DNA of 11,614 bases from Spirochaetaceae bacterium (lineage in GTDB: Bacteria; Spirochaetota; Spirochaetia; Treponematales; Breznakiellaceae): contig JAIRNN010000239.1 in the NCBI GenBank assembly GCA_031257995.1, forward strand, positions 1-11,614, given 5' to 3'. Shown in pieces: positions 1 through 6,310 of this stretch. Below the pieces are notes generated by a model, which searched no databases, was not told the DNA's origin, and was given only the letters and a program-made list of their open reading frames with translations. Both the position numbers and the translations under genes were made by a program. Positions within the stretch are counted from its first letter, which is position 1; each line of letters opens with the position of its first letter.

Positions 1-1
1 G

Positions 2-79
2 CGCGCGGGAATTGATCCGGCGAAGCGGACAATGGAAGCGTGTATTCTGGGGGCGGCAAGACTGGGCGGCACGGGCTGA
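2..79 (+). CDS. Possible 3' end of a gene entering from the left edge
   Basis: A reading frame open from the window edge encodes about 25 residues ending ...EACILGAARLGGTG before a TGA stop at 77-79. The composition looks protein-like (an Ala/Leu/Gly-rich helix-like tail), but no family can be named from so short a piece. It is the only sign that a coding region may precede this window; the GC-rich repeat DNA begins soon after it. A chance open frame in GC-rich sequence is quite possible. Confidence 0.25.
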   Translation, partial: RAGIDPAKRTMEACILGAARLGGTG

Positions 80-418
80 CAACGGATGAGAAAGGCCGGA
101 AGATACCGGCGCCGCTGTCTCGGAAGGCGGATACGGCGGGCTGCGAAGCGTTACGGGAACCGGCCGGCGCGCTTGCCACCTCGCTCTTCATTCTGGGCCG
201 CGAACGAGGCGCGGACCTTCTCTCCCACTTTCCCGGCGCCGAGGCCGTCTTTGTCTTAAACGATGCCGTCATAAAACGCTGCCCCGCAGGGGCTTCTCTT
301 TGGAACGGCGTGATGGGCGATAGCGGTAGTTCTGCATTCCAGAAAGGGACAGCGCAATGAAGATCGCCCTGTCTCCTTCACGTTTGTCAAAAATTCTCCC
401 CTCTTTACCCGTGTATTC
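80..418. other. Non-coding stretch with GC-rich repeat copy A
   Basis: I see no convincing gene here. The rightward open frame across 40-360 has no ribosome binding site, no recognisable domain and a composition typical of GC-rich repeats. From about 281 to 327 it holds a copy of a dispersed repeat (tri-loop hairpin, then cttctctt, then an ACGGCGT.ATGGG segment) that recurs at 1405-1470 and inverted at 3517-3592. No clear terminator for the minus-strand gene ending at 419 could be found in 360-418. Confidence 0.5.
281..301 (+). repeat. Tri-loop hairpin of GC-rich repeat family, copy A
   Basis: GCCCC at 281-285, loop GCA, GGGGC at 289-293, followed by ttctcttt. It has the form of a short terminator on the plus strand. 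The same hairpin plus tail occurs at 1405-1424, and related hairpins lie at 3517-3529, 3529-3541 and 3580-3592. The stem is short and the tail is interrupted by C, so terminator function is uncertain; the repeat relationship is more secure. Confidence 0.45.
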
Positions 419-1312
419 CTACCAGCAGTATCTCAAGTCCAGGGTAATACTGGGAATCATCCATGTCGGCAGGGTCAATCCAACGGTACGCTGCCGTGTG
501 CCGTCGTTTATCACCGCTTCCTGAGCATTGCCGAATGCCGCCGGAAATACTTTTATATGAGTGTTGAGCAGAAGCTGGATCGCGGAGCCGAATTTTACGC
601 CAAAGTCACATCCGGGCTTGAGATAAAAGCCCTCGACCAGTTCCAAAAGATAATTTTCATCGTAATCCGCGCCGGGCTCTTCCCCTCCATGCCAGCCGTT
701 TATCCTTGAATAACGGAGCCCTCCAGCCTTATCGGTGTTTTTATCGCCTGTTTTCAAATCGCTTCTGAAATAATTGAACATTCCCAGACCGAGTTTTCCT
801 TTGATAAAAAAGGGCGTTTTCGGGTTTCTCGCGGCGAGGAAGTCGTAAGAAGCTCCGATGTCAATGCATACAAAGCCTCCACCCCAGGACAGTTTGTCGT
901 TGTCGGTAAAGGTTTTAGCGGCGCCCCATCCAGAATTCGCATAAAATACTTTGGATTCCTTATGACCGGTAAGCGATTCTCCATTACCCGCCACGCCAAC
1001 CGCCACTGATACCTCGGCAGCCCACGCAGGCGTTATCTGGTATCCGCCGGTTAGTCCCATCGCAAACCCGGCCACCGTGCCGCCGCTATCCGCATCAATA
1101 TCGCGCACATGGGTACCGCCCGTTCCCGATTTTATGTCCCCCGCTTTGAGGTTCCCGAAAAAATAGGCCCCCATAGAGAAACCCGCGTAATACCTTTTCT
1201 CCGGCACGACTCGCCCCGCTTTTTCCTTTTCCGCTTCGTCCTGGCCAAAGAGCGCCAAAGACACGCATAAAAAAGAACCGATCACCATCATCCATTTTCT
1301 CACCATTCTCAT
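419..1312 (-). CDS. Outer-membrane beta-barrel protein, hypothetical
   Basis: This encodes a 297-residue secreted protein. Residues 1-23 form a signal peptide (RKWMM, hydrophobic core, then ALFG before QDEA), so signal peptidase I cleavage near residue 23 is likely and there is no lipobox cysteine. The rest is rich in Gly and aromatics with alternating patterns (YYAGFSMGAYFFG, GFAMGLTGGYQITPAWAAEVSVAVGV, SITLDLRYCW) expected of antiparallel membrane strands. The chain ends in Trp, in line with the C-terminal aromatic signal used by the BAM complex. The start is chosen because GGAGGAG lies about 7 bases upstream of ATG at 1312. A consensus promoter sits at 1360-1388, so it is probably transcribed alone. 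I recognise no specific family; many Treponema genomes carry similar uncharacterised barrels. Its neighbourhood offers no functional link beyond possible passage of sugars across the outer membrane, which is speculation. Confidence 0.8.
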   Translation of the reverse strand: MRMVRKWMMVIGSFLCVSLALFGQDEAEKEKAGRVVPEKRYYAGFSMGAYFFGNLKAGDIKSGTGGTHVRDIDADSGGTVAGFAMGLTGGYQITPAWAAEVSVAVGVAGNGESLTGHKESKVFYANSGWGAAKTFTDNDKLSWGGGFVCIDIGASYDFLAARNPKTPFFIKGKLGLGMFNYFRSDLKTGDKNTDKAGGLRYSRINGWHGGEEPGADYDENYLLELVEGFYLKPGCDFGVKFGSAIQLLLNTHIKVFPAAFGNAQEAVINDGTRQRTVGLTLPTWMIPSITLDLRYCW

Positions 1313-1359
1313 AATTTCTCCTCCAGGAAAACTTCGTTTTCACTCATTGATATACCTTA

Positions 1360-1388
1360 AATATAATCAATGGGGAACGAATTGGCAA
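1360..1388 (-). promoter_or_regulatory. Sigma70-type promoter of the outer-membrane protein gene
   Basis: On the minus strand a -35 box TTGCCA (1383-1388) and a -10 box TATATT (1360-1365) are separated by exactly 17 bases. The predicted start of transcription, near 1353, leaves a leader of about 40 bases ending in a GGAGG ribosome binding site. Both boxes are close to consensus and the spot sits in an AT-rich island within GC-rich DNA. This is the best promoter I can see in the window. Confidence 0.7.
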
Positions 1389-1404
1389 ATTTTTCTTACG
1401 GCAG

Positions 1405-1470
1405 GCCCCACAGGGGCTTCTCTTGGGGGCGGCGTAATGGGAAGCAGCGGCGGCGTCCCCCTACGGGGGC
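1405..1470 (+). repeat. GC-rich dispersed repeat, copy B
   Basis: It starts with tri-loop hairpin GCCCC-ACA-GGGGC (1405-1417) plus ttctctt, continues GGGGGCGGCGTAATGGGAAG, and ends with hairpin CCCCC-TAC-GGGGG (1457-1469). Copy A (281-327) shares the first hairpin and the following segment in the same orientation. Copy C (about 3517-3592) shares GGGGGCGGCGTA and CCCCCTACGGGGGC on the opposite strand. It overlaps no convincing gene. Confidence 0.6.
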
Positions 1471-1520
1471 ATGGGATAGCGGGATTAGTGAGCAGCCGTT
1501 AGGCGGGTGGAAGTCTCACG

Positions 1521-1656
1521 GTCAACAAGTTAAGAAAACGGGGAACAAAAAAGTCCACAGATTGCGCCGTACGGCGGCTGATTTTCACAGAGTGAAAGAA
1601 GCCAAAATCAGTGTTAATCTGCGTAATCTGTGGACAAGAATTCTTAACTTGTTGAC
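1521..1656. repeat. Nested inverted-repeat element, 136 bp
   Basis: The outer arms are a perfect 16-bp inverted repeat, GTCAACAAGTTAAGAA at 1521-1536 and its complement at 1641-1656. Inside are a 15-bp arm pair with one mismatch (1553-1567 with 1621-1635, core GTCCACAGATT) and an 8-bp pair CTGATTTT/AAAATCAG (1578-1585 with 1604-1611). The element is more AT-rich than its flanks. It resembles a miniature inverted-repeat element or a large transcribed stem-loop. No target-site duplication or transposase remnant is visible, so its mobility is unproven. Confidence 0.7.
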
Positions 1657-1657
1657 A

Positions 1658-1735
1658 GTGGGGGAAGTCTCCCCCCTCGCTCCGGTCTCCGCCCTACGCT
1701 GCCCCCTCTGCGGAGACCCGGCCCCCGTAACGCCC
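1658..1735 (+). repeat. Second GC-rich repeat family, copy 1
   Basis: This stretch reads GGGGGAAGTCT-CCCCCCTCGCTCCGG, then CTACGCTGCCCCCTCTGCGG, ending GCCCCCGTAACGCCC (1721-1735). The same order of blocks recurs at about 11056-11160 (ending in the identical 15-mer at 11145-11159) and in part at 11269-11403. All three copies are on the plus strand and intergenic. Confidence 0.6.
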
Positions 1736-1979
1736 TCTTTTTCATGCGTAAATCCGCGCCGCACAAAGCGCTTCGGCAGTTTCGCGCCACTCCGCACGCC
1801 GGGTAATTAAAATGGATGATGAGCGGGTCTTGGGTGCTTCTCATTCCTGTCCTTTTCCCTGCTCCTTTTTCTATTATCCACTCGCGCAACGCGCGCGCCC
1901 GGCCGAAACAGTACTCATTGGCAGTGATCCGGGCCCCGGCGTAAGTCTGTACCCACAGGAAAACGGAAGACAATCCACA

Positions 1980-2017
1980 GGCGGCCCTTCTTTCTTGGCT
2001 TCTCGGAGGGAGCCGCC
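1980..2017 (-). terminator. Hairpin downstream of GH105, possible transcript end
   Basis: GGCGGCCCTTC (1980-1990) can pair with GAGGG-A-GCCGCC (2006-2017), about 11 pairs with a single-base bulge and a roughly 15-base loop. It begins about 25 bases after the GH105 stop codon in the direction of transcription. There is no run of T after it, so it is not a classical intrinsic terminator; it may stabilise the 3' end. Confidence 0.35.
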
Positions 2018-2042
2018 GTATTTGTGAGCGCGGTTCCCGTGA

Positions 2043-3200
2043 TTACGTCCCGGTGACGAGGCCTTCCCGCTCAATCCCGGCGAGAATAAACGGCCCCACC
2101 CCTTTGAAGTCGTCAATAGCGACGCGCTCGCCCACATAGTAGTCGTAACTCCCGTCACGGTAGGGAGTTCCGCCGAGACCCGCGACGGCGCAAATGCCGG
2201 TCAGGTGGAGCTCGCCCGAAGGGTCTTCCTTCACTTTCAGCCGTAAGAGCCCGTCCCAGGCGCGGCCGGCGGCTTCCCGCAACACGGGCCGGGCGGTTTT
2301 TTCGGCGAGACCGTCACGAAGCAGCTTGGAGAAGAAGTAACAGAACATCGCCGAAGCGGAAGATTCGAGGTAATTCTTTGTCCGGCCCCCCCGGTCAAGC
2401 ACCTGATACCAGAGACCGCTCTCCGCATCCTGCACCGCCAGAATCGGCCCAACGAGCGAGCGGGCGATTGCCGTCAATGGGGCGCGCGCCGCATCCCCCT
2501 CCGGAATGATGCCGAGCGTGTCGACAAGGGCCATGCAGTACCAGCCCAGCGCCCGCCCCCAGAAATGCGGCGAACAGCCCGTTTCGGGGTCTGCCCAGCG
2601 CTGTTCCCGCGATTCGTCCCAAGCATGATAGAGAAGTCCCGTTTTCGGGTCCCGCGCCTTCTCTGCCATCAGCGTAAACTGATGTACTATGTCGGCATAC
2701 ACGGTCGCTTCTTTGTCAATGTCCGCGCCCCCAGCCCCGCCGCCGAATTCGCGGATATACCGGGCGTTAAACGGCTCGGCCATATACAGGCCGTCCAGCC
2801 ACATCTGATAAGGATAGATCTTCTTGTGCCAAAAGCCGCCTGAGCGCGTGCGGGGCTGCCGCTCCATCTGCCCGTGCAAGGTCTTGATAGCAACACGATA
2901 CCGCCGGTCCCCCGTCTCACGCCAGAGATCGAAAAGGACCTTGCCCGCGTTGATCTGGTCGAGGTTGAACTCATCGGCCTTATAACTCAGAATCCGTCCC
3001 TCCCCGTCAATCTTCGTGTCGTACATGGCCTTCACCCACGCGCCAAGAGCAGGGTTTCGCACCGCCTTCCCCGCCGCCCGCACCGACTGGAGTATCAGCC
3101 CGTGCTCATAGTGCCACCGTACCTGTTCAGGCGCATAACGCCTCATCACCGAAAGCGCCATGCGCTCAAACATCGGCCCTGTCTTGTCAATCGTTTCCAT
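2043..3200 (-). CDS. GH105 unsaturated glucuronyl/galacturonyl hydrolase (YteR-like)
   Basis: This encodes a 385-residue protein of the GH105 (alpha6/alpha6 barrel) family, the usual length. Known members such as B. subtilis YteR and YesR hydrate the C4-C5 double bond left by pectate or rhamnogalacturonan lyases and release the terminal unsaturated uronic acid. Visible landmarks are VRWHYEHGLILQSV (28-41), the LDQINAGK segment with Asp81, YPYQMWLDGLYMAEP with Asp136 as the likely proton donor, YHAWDES with His192, and HFWGRALGW (212-220). No signal peptide is seen, so it should act in the cytoplasm on imported oligosaccharides, fitting the transporter genes upstream. An in-frame TGA two codons upstream limits the start to ATG 3200 or to Met10 (3173). 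Neither has a strong ribosome site (GAATGAG for Met1, AGGG for Met10). A 393-base gap with a tandem repeat array separates it from SBP2, so it may be expressed separately. Confidence 0.92.
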   Translation of the reverse strand: METIDKTGPMFERMALSVMRRYAPEQVRWHYEHGLILQSVRAAGKAVRNPALGAWVKAMYDTKIDGEGRILSYKADEFNLDQINAGKVLFDLWRETGDRRYRVAIKTLHGQMERQPRTRSGGFWHKKIYPYQMWLDGLYMAEPFNARYIREFGGGAGGADIDKEATVYADIVHQFTLMAEKARDPKTGLLYHAWDESREQRWADPETGCSPHFWGRALGWYCMALVDTLGIIPEGDAARAPLTAIARSLVGPILAVQDAESGLWYQVLDRGGRTKNYLESSASAMFCYFFSKLLRDGLAEKTARPVLREAAGRAWDGLLRLKVKEDPSGELHLTGICAVAGLGGTPYRDGSYDYYVGERVAIDDFKGVGPFILAGIEREGLVTGT

Positions 3201-3211
3201 AACTCATTCAT

Positions 3212-3399
3212 TGCTTCGGCTAGAACAGCCTCCCTGCTTCGGCTAGAACAGCCTCCCTGCTTCGGCTAGAGCGGCCCCCCTGCTTCGGCTAGAGCGGCCC
3301 CCCTGCTTCGGCTAGCGCGGCCTCCCTGCTCTAGGCTAGCGCGGCCCCCCTGCTCTAGTCTAGCGCGGCCCCCCTGTTTCAGCCACAGAACAGCCGCCC
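3212..3399. repeat. Tandem array of 23/24-bp units rich in CTAG
   Basis: Seven head-to-tail units begin TGCTTCGGCTAG or TGCTCTAG: 3212-3234, 3235-3257, 3258-3280, 3281-3303, 3304-3326 (23 bp each), then 3327-3350 and 3351-3374 (24 bp each). A degenerate eighth unit covers 3375-3399. Units 1 and 2 are identical, as are 3 and 4; divergence rises away from the GH105 start. Every full unit contains CTAG and the two 24-mers contain it twice, giving nine in 163 bp. In the sense of transcription each unit begins GGGAGG or GGGGGG and can form a short GGC/GCC stem around the CTAG. Confidence 0.9.
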
Positions 3400-3516
3400 A
3401 AGCCGTTGTCCTGGCCAACGTCCTCGTGGGGGTGTCCCGCACGGCCTAGCGGGGGTGTCCTTTCCCCAGAATGGGGAACCGCCGCTCTTTCCCATCAAGC
3501 CGCGAACCTAAGGAAA

Positions 3517-3592
3517 GCCCCCGTGGGGCCCCCGTAGGGGGAACCGCCGCCCTTCCACCCTACGCCGCCCCCGCAGAAAGCCCCTCCGGGGC
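3517..3592 (-). repeat. GC-rich dispersed repeat, copy C
   Basis: Read on the minus strand it contains hairpin GCCCC-GGA-GGGGC plus TTTCT, GGGGGCGGCGTA, GGCGGTTCCCCCTACGGGGG and a further GCCCC hairpin. This matches the block order of copy B (1405-1470) with small differences. The three tri-loop stems are at 3517-3529, 3529-3541 and 3580-3592. It starts directly after the SBP2 stop codon. Confidence 0.55.
3575..3592 (-). terminator. Short hairpin directly after SBP2
   Basis: One base after the TAA stop (3594-3596), GCCCC-GGA-GGGGC (3592 to 3580) is followed by TTTCT. The form is that of a compact intrinsic terminator, but the stem is only 5 bp and the U tract is broken, and the same hairpin is part of a dispersed repeat. 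It could partly end the SBP transcript and so lower GH105 expression. Confidence 0.4.
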
Positions 3593-3593
3593 C

Positions 3594-5165
3594 TTATTTC
3601 AGGTAGTTCTGGGTTTCCGCCACGGCGATTCCGGCCTTTTCCCAGTCTGCGCCGCCCAAGCGGTCGAAATCGGCGACCCAAGCCGTCCAGTTCTGCGGGG
3701 TCAGCGCCCGTTTGCCGGTGAGGAACTCGACGACACCTTGCTCGTAGAAACGCTTCAGGTCCGCGTTGGGAGCGGGAAGCGAGTCCGCGCCGATGTTCGG
3801 CGTCCATGGCCGCGCCTGCATATCGCGCAGAACGGTGAGAGCGCTCATCGTCTTGCCGGAAACCGCCGTCTTGTAGGTGGGATACCGGGCCAGAAGCTCG
3901 ATCTCGCCGTTGTAGTAGACCAAGTTGCGAAGCTGGGTGATCGGCTGCATTTCGGGCTTCGAGAACGCCTTGCTCTCATCGGGCAACCCAGCAATCACCG
4001 GGACGCCGTTCTCGTCCAGCGTATAGTTCACGCCTTCTTCACCCCAACCGAGAAGATAGTAGCCCTCGTCGGAGGACATCCATTCGAGCAGACGGGCGAT
4101 GGCCGGACCCTTGCCCGCCTCCGCCGCCTTCTGGGAAACCGCGTATATCCGGTAACCCTGCGTGTACACCCCGGAGGACGCGTGCCCGTTCGGACCCTTG
4201 GGCGGGTCGATGACAAGCCATTCCCCGTTCGGGAAATTCTTGTCAAAGGGCGCGTAGTTCGATTCGGCGGCATAGGCGGCGTTCTGTTCGCGCATGATCC
4301 CGAAACGGCCCTGCTTCCAGGCGGCGCGGAAATCGTCTTTGCCGTAACTCATCCAGTTCGGGTCGATGAGACCCTCGTCGATGACTCGCTTCACGTAGGC
4401 GAGTCCGTCATAGTAAGCCGGTTTGCGGACGTTGAGCCCCGGATCGCTCGCGGCAAGACTCCACGTCCCCGCGACGCCGAACGCGCCCATAAGCGGGTCG
4501 AAACGGCGGCCCAAGCCCTCGGACATCGCGTCAATCTCGATGAACGCGCCGTAGCCGTAGGTGTCCTTGCGGCCGTTGCCGTCCGGATCGTTGTTGACGA
4601 ACGCCCGCATCACGTTGATGTAGTCCTCGGTCGTAACCGGCACGGCAAGACCCAGCTTGTCCAGCCAGTCCTTGCGAACGAGCACCCCTTCGTTCCTGAC
4701 GACCGCGCCCGGAGACGCGAACCCGTAGGCCTTCCCGTTGACCGTCGTGTGGGCGCGGCTGTCCGCGTCATACTGGATACTCGCGCGGTTCGGCATGAGC
4801 GCGTAGAGATCGTCAACCGGAGCGACAAGGCCGTTCCTGATGAGGTTCAGCCACGGGTCGCGCCGGATCATGAAGAGATCGGGCAGACTGTTTGACGCGC
4901 CCGCCGCCTGAATCTTCACGTCCTGATCGGACTCGTTCGAGGGAAGCGCGGTGAGCCTCAAGTCGATGTTCAGCTTGTCCTTGATGAGCTGCAACACCGG
5001 CCAATCCGCCGGAGGCGGTCCCGCTTCCGTCACCGCCGCGCCGTACCACAACTCAATGGTTACCGGACCGCTGTCGACCGCGGCCGTCTTTTTCGCGCAC
5101 CCTGAGAACACCAGAACAACGGCAGCCGCCGCTGCCATCAACACCATCATTACCTTTGTCTTCAT
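3594..5165 (-). CDS. ABC sugar-binding lipoprotein, LipO/YtcQ-type (SBP2)
   Basis: This encodes a 523-residue solute-binding protein for an LplB/LplC-type oligosaccharide ABC importer. Residues 1-22 form a lipoprotein signal with the lipobox VFSGC, so Cys23 is the likely lipidated residue and the protein is membrane-anchored. The mature part (from PVTIELWYG, residue 34) is 490 residues, exactly the length of the same part of SBP1, and aligns without a gap at about 77% identity by manual count. DPDGNGRKD (193-201) matches an EF-hand-like calcium loop common in this family. ATG 5165 is preferred because GGAGG lies 5 bases upstream. It follows the esterase gene after an 80-base gap with a strong stem-loop. 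Third codon positions look more G/C-rich than in SBP1. A second binding protein in one locus suggests a related but different ligand, or simply gene dosage; the ligand is inferred as pectin-derived. Confidence 0.93.
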   Translation of the reverse strand: MKTKVMMVLMAAAAAVVLVFSGCAKKTAAVDSGPVTIELWYGAAVTEAGPPPADWPVLQLIKDKLNIDLRLTALPSNESDQDVKIQAAGASNSLPDLFMIRRDPWLNLIRNGLVAPVDDLYALMPNRASIQYDADSRAHTTVNGKAYGFASPGAVVRNEGVLVRKDWLDKLGLAVPVTTEDYINVMRAFVNNDPDGNGRKDTYGYGAFIEIDAMSEGLGRRFDPLMGAFGVAGTWSLAASDPGLNVRKPAYYDGLAYVKRVIDEGLIDPNWMSYGKDDFRAAWKQGRFGIMREQNAAYAAESNYAPFDKNFPNGEWLVIDPPKGPNGHASSGVYTQGYRIYAVSQKAAEAGKGPAIARLLEWMSSDEGYYLLGWGEEGVNYTLDENGVPVIAGLPDESKAFSKPEMQPITQLRNLVYYNGEIELLARYPTYKTAVSGKTMSALTVLRDMQARPWTPNIGADSLPAPNADLKRFYEQGVVEFLTGKRALTPQNWTAWVADFDRLGGADWEKAGIAVAETQNYLK

Positions 5166-5194
5166 AATGCCTCCATAAAATAACATATAAATCT

Positions 5195-5221
5195 GCCGAC
5201 GGGCTTTCAATGCCCGTCGGC
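5195..5221 (-). promoter_or_regulatory. Intercistronic stem-loop upstream of SBP2
   Basis: GCCGACGGGC (5195-5204) and GCCCGTCGGC (5212-5221) form a perfect 10-bp stem with a 7-base loop. In the sense of transcription it is followed by AGATTTATATGTTATTTTAT and then the SBP2 ribosome binding site. It lies 24 bases after the esterase stop. It may be a leaky terminator, or an mRNA-stabilising structure that shields the SBP2 message after processing. The tail is T-rich but not a clean T run. Confidence 0.65.
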
Positions 5222-5245
5222 TATGATACCAATCTTACTGCCGCT

Positions 5246-6307
5246 TTATCGAGCCGCTTCAGGGGCGGCATGGACCGCCAGCCAATCGTACAACCAGTCG
5301 TAAGACCGCGCGCCGGATACGCCGTGCCCGCCGTCAAAAAGGTCGATGCCGATGTTTTCTGCCGCGCCGAGCAGGGCATACCCCTCTCGAAGCTGCGCAT
5401 AGGCCGCACGGGAGGCCGCCGCCGGAAAAAGGGGATCATGGAGCGCCGCTTCCAGAAAAAGCGGTTTGGGCGCGATAAGCGCCAGAATATCGGGAAGCTC
5501 GGCATAACGCAGAATGCCGGGAATATAGTTGTCAATGCAGTGCCGTACGGACATGATACTCTCCTTAAAAACATTCGCGTAACAGCTCACCACCGCGCGC
5601 CGGATCCGCTCGTCAAAAATGGCGGCAAGCGCGCAAATCATGCCGCCGCCCGATACGCCCATAGCCCCGATACGCGCCGCGTCAACCTCGTCCAGCCTGC
5701 CAAGATAGTCCAGCACCCGCATCACGTCGTACACCCGCCATGCGGCAAGCGTTTGCCCCAAAAGCAACAGACTCGTCCCGATTTTCTGACAAGCATTTTC
5801 CGTCTCCGGCGCGTCCTGTAATTCCGAAAGCCGCCGGTCGCCGAAACCCAGCAGTTCGGGAACGATAACGACAAACCCGCGTTTCGCAAGTTCGATCGGA
5901 AAGAGCTTATGGTAATCCGGCTCATCTGCCGGCTTTTCATTCCCGTCCGGATAGAGGCCCACTGCGGCACGGCTGCCGTATCCATGCCCATGAAGCGCGA
6001 TCACTGCGGGCGAGCGCGGGACTTTGACGCGGGGGACAATCACGTAACACGGCATCGCGTACATCCCGCTTTCCGAAAGCAGTACCCGGCGGCGAACATA
6101 GTCCCCGCACTCTTTTTCTTCCAGCGCCGCTACCCGCAGTGCGGGACGCGGCACAGGCAGCGCGTTCATACCAAGCGCGTCTGCCAATGCCGCAGTAAGC
6201 GCCGCTTTCCACTCAGGCCACATTTCCGCCGTATGCGGCATCGCCAAAGCGCGGCGGGTCTCGCGGTACTGCTTCTCTAAAAAACCATCGGCCGGATACG
6301 ACAACAC
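5246..6307 (-). CDS. Alpha/beta-hydrolase esterase, dienelactone hydrolase/acetyl esterase-like
   Basis: This encodes a 353-residue alpha/beta-hydrolase without a signal peptide, so it is probably cytoplasmic. Visible landmarks are the oxyanion-region HGHGYGS (106-112), nucleophile elbow GVSGG with Ser219, likely acid Asp291 in LHDPLFP, and His328 in GGHGV. The pattern MPCYVIVP...AVIALHGHG with an N-terminal helical extension is typical of the large dienelactone-hydrolase/acetyl-xylan-esterase-like group. The start at GTG 6307 leaves only 3 bases after the SBP1 stop, which argues for translational coupling; the ribosome site is weak (AAGATAG) and Met23 is an alternative. Placed between two binding-protein genes and with GH105 in the same locus, it most likely deacylates imported oligosaccharides (O-acetyl or methyl esters on pectin fragments). 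The exact substrate cannot be read from sequence. Confidence 0.85.
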   Translation of the reverse strand: MLSYPADGFLEKQYRETRRALAMPHTAEMWPEWKAALTAALADALGMNALPVPRPALRVAALEEKECGDYVRRRVLLSESGMYAMPCYVIVPRVKVPRSPAVIALHGHGYGSRAAVGLYPDGNEKPADEPDYHKLFPIELAKRGFVVIVPELLGFGDRRLSELQDAPETENACQKIGTSLLLLGQTLAAWRVYDVMRVLDYLGRLDEVDAARIGAMGVSGGGMICALAAIFDERIRRAVVSCYANVFKESIMSVRHCIDNYIPGILRYAELPDILALIAPKPLFLEAALHDPLFPAAASRAAYAQLREGYALLGAAENIGIDLFDGGHGVSGARSYDWLYDWLAVHAAPEAAR

Positions 6308-6310
6308 GAA

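Larger units (their letters stand above)
1389..2042. other. Gene-free repeat-rich intergenic region
   Basis: About 650 bases without a credible gene. In order it holds GC-rich family copy B (1405-1470), a nested inverted-repeat element (1521-1656), a copy of a second GC-rich family (about 1658-1735), and a weakly structured stretch to the GH105 stop, including a hairpin at 1980-2017. Several overlapping open frames exist on both strands (for example 1644-1973 minus), but they run through the repeats, lack ribosome binding sites and show no family motifs. Confidence 0.55.
3201..3593. other. Gene-free leader of GH105 carrying tandem and GC-rich repeats
   Basis: This 393-base gap lies between two minus-strand genes of the sugar locus. 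It holds the 23/24-bp tandem array (3212-3399) next to the GH105 start and GC-rich repeat copy C (3517-3592) next to the SBP2 stop. Between them (3400-3516) is GC-rich sequence with two GGGGGTGTCC motifs (3428-3437 and 3453-3462) and no gene. No clear sigma70 promoter for GH105 could be seen. Confidence 0.6.

Noticed and set aside
1370..1810. Plus-strand open frame of 146 codons
   Set aside because: It is made almost wholly of repeat copy B, the nested inverted repeat and repeat family 2, and begins inside the promoter of the outer-membrane protein gene.
1873..1881. TTATCCACT, close to a DnaA box
   Set aside because: A single near-match without an AT-rich unwinding region or dnaA/dnaN neighbours is not evidence for an origin.
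1644..1973. Minus-strand open frame of 109 codons with patches of ordinary-looking protein
   Set aside because: It lacks a ribosome site and its C-terminal third is GC-rich repeat family 2. It could be a gene remnant, but nothing recognisable supports a pseudogene call.
3212..3399. CRISPR-like appearance of the regular repeats
   Set aside because: Units are contiguous with no spacers and no cas genes are present; it is a simple tandem array.
3471..4895. Long plus-strand open frame of 474 codons
   Set aside because: It lies antisense to SBP2, whose family motifs, lipoprotein signal and ribosome site are clear; the plus frame has no domain and reflects GC-rich third positions.
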